From Bacillota bacterium (GTDB taxonomy: Bacteria > Bacillota > Clostridia > Lachnospirales > Lachnospiraceae), in the NCBI GenBank assembly GCA_023442465.1, contig JAEZZQ010000024.1, positions 3,808-67,807 of the forward strand: a stretch of 64,000 nucleotides of DNA, written 5' to 3'. Below the pieces are notes generated by a model that worked only from the letters and a program-made list of their open reading frames with translations, had not been told where the DNA came from and did no database searches. Made by a program: the position numbers and the translations under genes. Position 1 is the stretch's first letter. Each line of letters opens with the position of its first letter. Of this stretch, positions 60,307-64,000 are shown piece after piece.

Positions 60307-60501
60307 CTAATCACAAATTTTCTGTACCCTTCCAACGATTCCGCCTTCTAACATTACCTTTATTCCTCTCGGATGATTTGCTGAATTGGTAAGTAATCTC
60401 TGTACAATACCTTCTGTTAATTTTCCTGTTCTCTGGTCTTGTTTCTGTACCACAAGCACCTTTGTACCTACTTTAATATTACTTCTAACTGTTCCATCCA
60501 T
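60307..60501 (-). CDS. ywbE: YwbE family protein
   Basis: A 64-residue protein. Full-length match to the YwbE/DUF2196 pattern: VRSNIKVGTKVLVVQKQDQR, TGKLTEGIVQRLLTNSANHP, RGIKVMLEGGIVGRVQKI. Function is unknown; a small beta-barrel (OB-like) is likely. It is a single gene, with no recognisable partner. Confidence 0.9.
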   Translation of the reverse strand: MDGTVRSNIKVGTKVLVVQKQDQRTGKLTEGIVQRLLTNSANHPRGIKVMLEGGIVGRVQKICD

Positions 60502-60591
60502 CGTTTTATCCCTAATTCCTGTTTGAGCATCATCTGCTGCTTTGCAACATCTAAAATAATAGGAGCTGTTAACATCGTTACTATATGAAAC

Positions 60592-61224
60592 TTATTGATA
60601 CTTTTTGCCGTTGACAAAACGGAAATCACAGCAATCATCGCCCGCTGCCAGTGTCTTCGTTCGGATGAAGCTCACTTTAGGCCGCAAAGTGCCATATACG
60701 AGGACATCGTTTTCACAGAAGTGCTGACAAAGCTCCGGACAGCCAAAAAGTGCGGTGGTGTCGCGGTATACACAGGCCCTGCAGTCAAAAGCGATTTTCT
60801 CTTCATCTATTTGCAGCCAATGGACATCCCATCCGATATTAGGGTAGTTCCTATCCATTACCTTTTGGCATAACGCGCAAAACAGAGAATAAAAAAAAGG
60901 CAGCCGCGAGAGACGGTGAAAAGTACTGCCCGCCTTTTGAGCATGTGCGTGCATAACGCCGACGAGGAATGTACGCGCTTCATCCTTCGGCACACCATTC
61001 TCCTGCATGACCTGATAACAAGAAATCATCGGGAGCAGATTTCGATCCAAATGGTGACGAATTGCTGTATTCCCTCTGTCGTCTACACTGGAAATCATGG
61101 TTAACAGGCGTTCGCCTGCCTGTGCGTAGATGTGTCCGCCTTTTTCTTTGCCGTATTTATGGCAAAATACAGTATAAATATTGGAAATGATACTTTTTTT
61201 AAATACTCGGCTATATTCTGTCAA
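60592..61224 (-). CDS. L-2-amino-thiazoline-4-carboxylate hydrolase-like protein
   Basis: A 210-residue protein. The pattern of helical N-terminus, LSRLPFFYSLFCALCQKVMD, the motif IGWDVHWLQIDEEKIAFDCR and clustered cysteines (CRACVYRD, FGCPELCQHFCENDVLVYGT) matches the ATC hydrolase (PF14196) family. Those act on L-cysteine precursor thiazolines in Pseudomonas; many Clostridia homologues have unknown roles. It ends with CCDFRFVNGKKYQ. It is monocistronic, and the 257-bp gap upstream holds nothing recognisable. Confidence 0.8.
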   Translation of the reverse strand: MTEYSRVFKKSIISNIYTVFCHKYGKEKGGHIYAQAGERLLTMISSVDDRGNTAIRHHLDRNLLPMISCYQVMQENGVPKDEARTFLVGVMHAHAQKAGSTFHRLSRLPFFYSLFCALCQKVMDRNYPNIGWDVHWLQIDEEKIAFDCRACVYRDTTALFGCPELCQHFCENDVLVYGTLRPKVSFIRTKTLAAGDDCCDFRFVNGKKYQ

Positions 61225-61481
61225 ATTAATTTACCGTCCTTTAATAGTTTAAATGGAAGTACAAAAGAAACCGGCAATTTCATGTCGAAATTCTCCGTTT
61301 TTTTGTAAAGATAATAGAAAAAGTTTTCAGTATCAAGCAAAGATTATTTAAATTTAAATCAGCAAATTGGAAGTTGCAGACTTCGAGTTATAATTATCAT
61401 ACTTATAAGCTTTACTTAGTCTTTAAATTTAAGGATTTGGTATTGGTATTAATTTTTGTAAACGGATTTCTTTTTCCCATA

Positions 61482-62096
61482 CTAGTCCTCGATATTAAAT
61501 TGGAAACAAACTTTTTTCATTAATTCTGCGACCGACTGCGTCCCATCATTTACAAATGCCTTATATCCCAGCAATTCACATTGTTCCCTTACTGCTTCTG
61601 AAAATAAAATATCCCGATTCATCCAATTCATAAATGCTTTTTCCTTATCGCTACAACCATCAAGTACATATGGAACCCATTGTCTTTGCTTGTAATGTGA
61701 GATTTGAAATTCTGGCGTTGGCGTAATATTAACATATCGTTGTTTTGCAATATTGTGCTTTTTCATCAGGTTTGGAGTAAACGCTGCTCCTTCTGTTATA
61801 ATTCTGCTATGGTCCGAAATGCTCTTAATTTCTTCTAATATAAATTCGAAAATTTCTTCATAAAACTGTAATTCTTCTATATTTTGTTCCACTGGATTCC
61901 GCATCCACGTTTCCTCGGGTGTCATAATGCTTTGTTTCGTGCAAATTGTTTTTCCTGCTTCTGCCCCCATTTGCGTGTATTTGTCTAAAAAATCATCTAC
62001 TTTATAATAATACAAATCATATTTTTTAGAAATAGCTTCCGCAATAGTGCTTTTCCCACTGCACGGTGATCCACCTATATAATATATGTCTATCAT
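61482..62096 (-). CDS. P-loop kinase-like nucleotide-binding protein
   Basis: A 204-residue protein. Walker A GGSPCSGKSTIAEAISKKYD is at residues 8-27, with a hydrophobic SRIITEGAAFTPNLM strand in the Walker B position. The size and layout suit the shikimate/adenylate-kinase-like superfamily of small-molecule kinases. The N-terminal MIDIYYIGGSPCSGKST is common in Firmicutes kinases of unknown substrate. It is 255 bp from the acetyltransferase; the gap contains only a terminator. Confidence 0.85.
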   Translation of the reverse strand: MIDIYYIGGSPCSGKSTIAEAISKKYDLYYYKVDDFLDKYTQMGAEAGKTICTKQSIMTPEETWMRNPVEQNIEELQFYEEIFEFILEEIKSISDHSRIITEGAAFTPNLMKKHNIAKQRYVNITPTPEFQISHYKQRQWVPYVLDGCSDKEKAFMNWMNRDILFSEAVREQCELLGYKAFVNDGTQSVAELMKKVCFQFNIED

Positions 62097-62271
62097 CTAG
62101 CAATCCTTCCATTCTGTTTTTAGATTTATTTACTGACATATTTTAAATATCCATTTACCTGGCACCTTTCTTCTTTATAAATAATTTTGAGTTCAAACTA
62201 CACGATAAGTTCTTATTTATTGCCAAACACAAATACTATTGCCCTAATCATATCACATTGCTTTATATAGG

Positions 62272-62310
62272 AAAAGACGTATCTTCCGCCGAAGGAAAGA
62301 TATGTCTTTT
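62272..62310 (-). terminator. Terminator of the acetyltransferase gene
   Basis: AAAAGAC..TATCTT..CC and complement; on the minus strand the stem ends in GTCTTTTCC. Confidence 0.75.
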
Positions 62311-62351
62311 AAAATTAACAATAGAAAAAAATTTTACAATCAGCTATCTGT

Positions 62352-62894
62352 CTATTTTCTGTATGGAGTGACATTCAGACTCTTTGACATGTATAACACT
62401 AAATCATCGTCAACGAAAACTTCGTTCCCGGGGAATATCTGTTGATTCCCATACCATAAACCTGTACCATCGGGTATATATCCACGTTTCACATACATTC
62501 TATGAGCGGTACCATAATCCCGATAAAGACCAACACCCAACAACACGATGTCACTTTGCTTACTTGCACATTGTTCCACCACATCCATGAGTTTCCATCC
62601 TATTCCTTTTTTTCGAAAGGACTGGATAACATTGAAACCCTTAATCTCAGGAATTTTTTTATCTTTAAATGGGCCTTCCTTCGCATTCGGGACCAGCGTA
62701 ACGTATCCTGCGCAGCCGCCTTCCAATTCTGCTATCAGTACGATTCTTTCCTCGGTATTATACTGAGAATAATAATATTGAAATAACTCTCTTGTCTTTG
62801 ATTTGTCGAATACGGAAAAAACAGTATGTAAGGCTGAAATATCTTCTTCAACCATAGAGCGTATCAATAAACCGCTTTCACTATAATAATTCAT
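62352..62894 (-). CDS. GNAT family N-acetyltransferase
   Basis: A 180-residue protein. The acetyl-CoA binding segment is GFNVIQSFRKKGIGWKLMDV (R/Q-x-x-G-x-G/A), with VVEQCASKQSDIVLLGVGLY and AHRMYVKRGYIPDGTGLWYG following, the order of a GNAT fold. The acceptor is unknown. It stands alone. Confidence 0.9.
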   Translation of the reverse strand: MNYYSESGLLIRSMVEEDISALHTVFSVFDKSKTRELFQYYYSQYNTEERIVLIAELEGGCAGYVTLVPNAKEGPFKDKKIPEIKGFNVIQSFRKKGIGWKLMDVVEQCASKQSDIVLLGVGLYRDYGTAHRMYVKRGYIPDGTGLWYGNQQIFPGNEVFVDDDLVLYMSKSLNVTPYRK

Positions 62895-63007
62895 GGGCCC
62901 CTATTTATCATACATTATATTATTAAATTCATTATGTCATATTTTGAACATTATTCCCGGGAAGCAATAGCTCACAGTACGTAATATCATACCGTTTTTT
63001 AAATAAA

Positions 63008-63046
63008 GAAAAGCATAATTTCCACTGAGGGAAAATTATGCTTTTC
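63008..63046 (-). terminator. Terminator of the seven-tRNA array
   Basis: AAAAGCATAATTT and AAATTATGCTTTT form a long stem; the minus strand continues TCTTTATTT. Confidence 0.85.
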
Positions 63047-63049
63047 TGC

Positions 63050-63133
63050 TGCTGGTGGCCGGACTTGAACCGGCACGGGATTGCTCCCGAAGGATTTTAA
63101 GTCCTTTGCGTCTGCCTATTCCGCCACACCAGC
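63050..63133 (-). tRNA. tRNA-Leu (anticodon UAA)
   Basis: An 84-nt class II cloverleaf with acceptor GCTGGTG/CACCAGC plus A. The loop CTTAAAA gives UAA. Confidence 0.95.
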
Positions 63134-63150
63134 TTATACAAAAAACCTAA

Positions 63151-63223
63151 TGGGACCTATAGGGCTCGAACCTATGACCCTCTGCTTGTAAGGCAGATGC
63201 TCTCCCAGCTGAGCTAAGATCCC
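63151..63223 (-). tRNA. tRNA-Val (anticodon UAC)
   Basis: A 73-nt cloverleaf with acceptor GGGATCT/AGGTCCC plus A. The loop CTTACAA gives UAC. Confidence 0.95.
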
Positions 63224-63248
63224 ATAATCAATATGATATTCAAACAAA

Positions 63249-63322
63249 CGACCCGGATGGGACTCGAACCCACGACCTCCGCCGTGACAGGGCGGCGCTC
63301 TAACCAACTGAGCCACCGGGCC
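63249..63322 (-). tRNA. tRNA-Asp (anticodon GUC)
   Basis: A 74-nt cloverleaf with acceptor GGCCCGG/CCGGGTC plus G. The loop CTGTCAC gives GUC. Confidence 0.95.
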
Positions 63323-63350
63323 AACTAACCAAAAATATAAAACTTACAAA

Positions 63351-63424
63351 TGGACCTTCGGGGACTCGAACCCAGGACCGACCGGTTATGAGCCGGTTGC
63401 TCTAACCAACTGAGCTAAAGGTCC
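63351..63424 (-). tRNA. tRNA with CAU anticodon, probably tRNA-Ile2
   Basis: A 74-nt cloverleaf with acceptor GGACCTT/AAGGTCC plus A. The loop CTCATAA gives CAU. The acceptor and the loop CUCAUAA resemble lysidine-modified tRNA-Ile2 of Bacillus rather than elongator tRNA-Met, which usually has UUCAUAC-type loops. tRNA-Met is the alternative. Confidence 0.8.
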
Positions 63425-63448
63425 GCAAACCCAAACGGGTATTACAAC

Positions 63449-63521
63449 AGCCGATGATCGGACTCGAACCGATAACCTGCTGATTACAAATCAGCTGCTC
63501 TGCCAATTGAGCCACATCGGC
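63449..63521 (-). tRNA. tRNA-Thr (anticodon UGU)
   Basis: A 73-nt cloverleaf with acceptor GCCGATG/CATCGGC plus T. The loop TTTGTAA gives UGU. Confidence 0.95.
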
Positions 63522-63565
63522 GGACTGCGAACAAACGACTAAGTGTCATATTAAATTAACACGAA

Positions 63566-63637
63566 TGACTCCGACGGGAATCGAACCCGTGTTACCGCCG
63601 TGAAAGGGCGGTGTCTTGACCGCTTGACCACGGAGCC
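63566..63637 (-). tRNA. tRNA-Glu (anticodon UUC)
   Basis: A 72-nt cloverleaf with acceptor GGCTCCG/CGGAGTC plus A. The loop CTTTCAC gives UUC. Confidence 0.95.
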
Positions 63638-63677
63638 TTATCTCTTTCCTATGGACTTTGCCACGGTCAGGTATTTC

Positions 63678-63721
63678 TTACAAGTGTTCTTTACTTGTTA
63701 CAAGTGCATTTCACTTGTTAC
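63678..63721. repeat. Tandem 20-bp hairpin repeats, set 1 (two units)
   Basis: TTACAAGTGTTCTTTACTTG followed by TTACAAGTGCATTTCACTTG between tRNA-Glu and tRNA-Asn. Each unit has CAAGT and ACTTG arms. The same unit type recurs at 63906 with different arms. Confidence 0.75.
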
Positions 63722-63792
63722 TCCCCGAGTAGGGCTCGAACCTACAACCCCGCGGTTAACAGCCGCGTGCTCTACCATTGAGCTATCGAGGA
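63721..63792 (-). tRNA. tRNA-Asn (anticodon GUU)
   Basis: A 72-nt cloverleaf with acceptor TCCTCGA/TCGGGGA plus G. The loop CTGTTAA gives GUU. First tRNA of this array in the window; upstream genes may lie beyond the right edge. Confidence 0.95.
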
Positions 63793-63905
63793 ATCTGTTT
63801 CTTTAAGGGGCCATACCCTCAAAACCGAATACCAATGAGCTTCTTCCCTTTCAGGATCCCACTCTTACTTTCTCATATCTCTTTCATCCGTTTCTTTCTT
63901 GTCTC

Positions 63906-63986
63906 TTATGAGTGTTCTATGAGTGTGCTTTACTCATTACGAGTGTTCTTTACTCATTATGAGTGTTCTTTACTCATTACTCATTC
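63906..63986. repeat. Tandem 20-bp hairpin repeats, set 2 (about four units)
   Basis: GAGTGTTCTTTACTCATTA-type units repeat with small changes, with TGAGT/ACTCA arms instead of the CAAGT/ACTTG arms of set 1. This 63793-64000 stretch has no gene; it is the spacer upstream of the tRNA array. Confidence 0.75.
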
Positions 63987-64000
63987 ACCAGCCTTACAAG

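Noticed and set aside
63906..63986. CRISPR array
   Set aside because: Units are 20 bp with variable arms, contiguous without spacers of uniform length, and no cas genes are present.
63793..64000. rRNA operon at the right edge
   Set aside because: The sequence up to the edge does not match 5S, 23S or 16S ends; an rRNA operon beyond the edge is possible but not shown.

Overview
The window looks like chromosomal DNA from an anaerobic Clostridia bacterium, most likely Lachnospiraceae. The evidence is moderate GC, classical sigma-A promoters, Firmicutes-type tRNA arrays without encoded CCA, a rubrerythrin/PerR pair, a cellobiose phosphorylase with an ATPase-less sugar ABC transporter, several cyclic-di-GMP enzymes, TrpB2 and HflKC. 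Most genes lie on the minus strand. The plus strand dominates only around 42.7-49.2 kb and 57.7-59.7 kb.

Layout. 0-2.3 kb: a two-gene accessory pair (zinc-ribbon protein and a truncated partner) downstream of tRNA-Leu(UAG), then an IS200-type element. 2.3-4.1 kb: a MarR/pirin/nitroreductase operon with a palindromic operator. 4.2-4.85 kb: a decayed sodium-pump decarboxylase beta gene. 5-7.3 kb: a MATE transporter and a six-tRNA operon. 7.3-10.6 kb: a packed housekeeping operon (rRNA methyltransferase, amidase, XTP pyrophosphatase, phosphoesterase). 10.7-11.5 kb: a structured repeat, a tiny Asn/Ser-rich gene and a candidate small RNA. 12.1-20.1 kb: a cello-oligosaccharide locus with divergent LacI/transporter and GH94 phosphorylase transcription and at least four repeats of a putative operator. 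20.2-23.7 kb: cardiolipin synthase, rubrerythrin, PerR, radical SAM. 23.7-26.6 kb: an overlapping operon of an oxygen-binding di-iron protein, a PAS-HD-GYP phosphodiesterase and a pyridoxal kinase. 26.9-31.4 kb: a large membrane protein, tRNA-Arg, TrpB2 and a broken serine hydrolase. 31.8-40.3 kb: EAL-CBS-GGDEF, HD and two GGDEF proteins, with a GH13 glucosidase and an AraC regulator. 40.4-42.4 kb: HflKC. 42.8-49.8 kb: flavin reductase, DeoR and MerR regulators, TrmO behind a MerR-type promoter, and a sugar-catabolism operon. 50-59.7 kb: a two-component system divergent from an unusual envelope operon (lipoprotein, beta-propeller-fused solute-binding protein, two sugar-type permeases, HlyD-like adaptor). 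60.3-62.9 kb: small genes. 63-63.8 kb: a seven-tRNA array.

The most unusual points are: (1) the TCS-linked propeller-SBP/permease/HlyD operon; (2) the di-iron sensor overlapping an HD-GYP gene, with a five-cysteine insertion; (3) a dispersed element of about 85-120 bp, four copies, three with hairpin arms that vary in sequence but keep their pairing; (4) a second, 27-bp hairpin repeat; (5) a candidate stand-alone small RNA behind paired operators. Several genes are in decay (OadB, a serine hydrolase, a DUF3795 protein, a recombinase tail, an unidentified gene at 59.7-60.1 kb). All function calls come from reading translations and motifs; no database search was possible.
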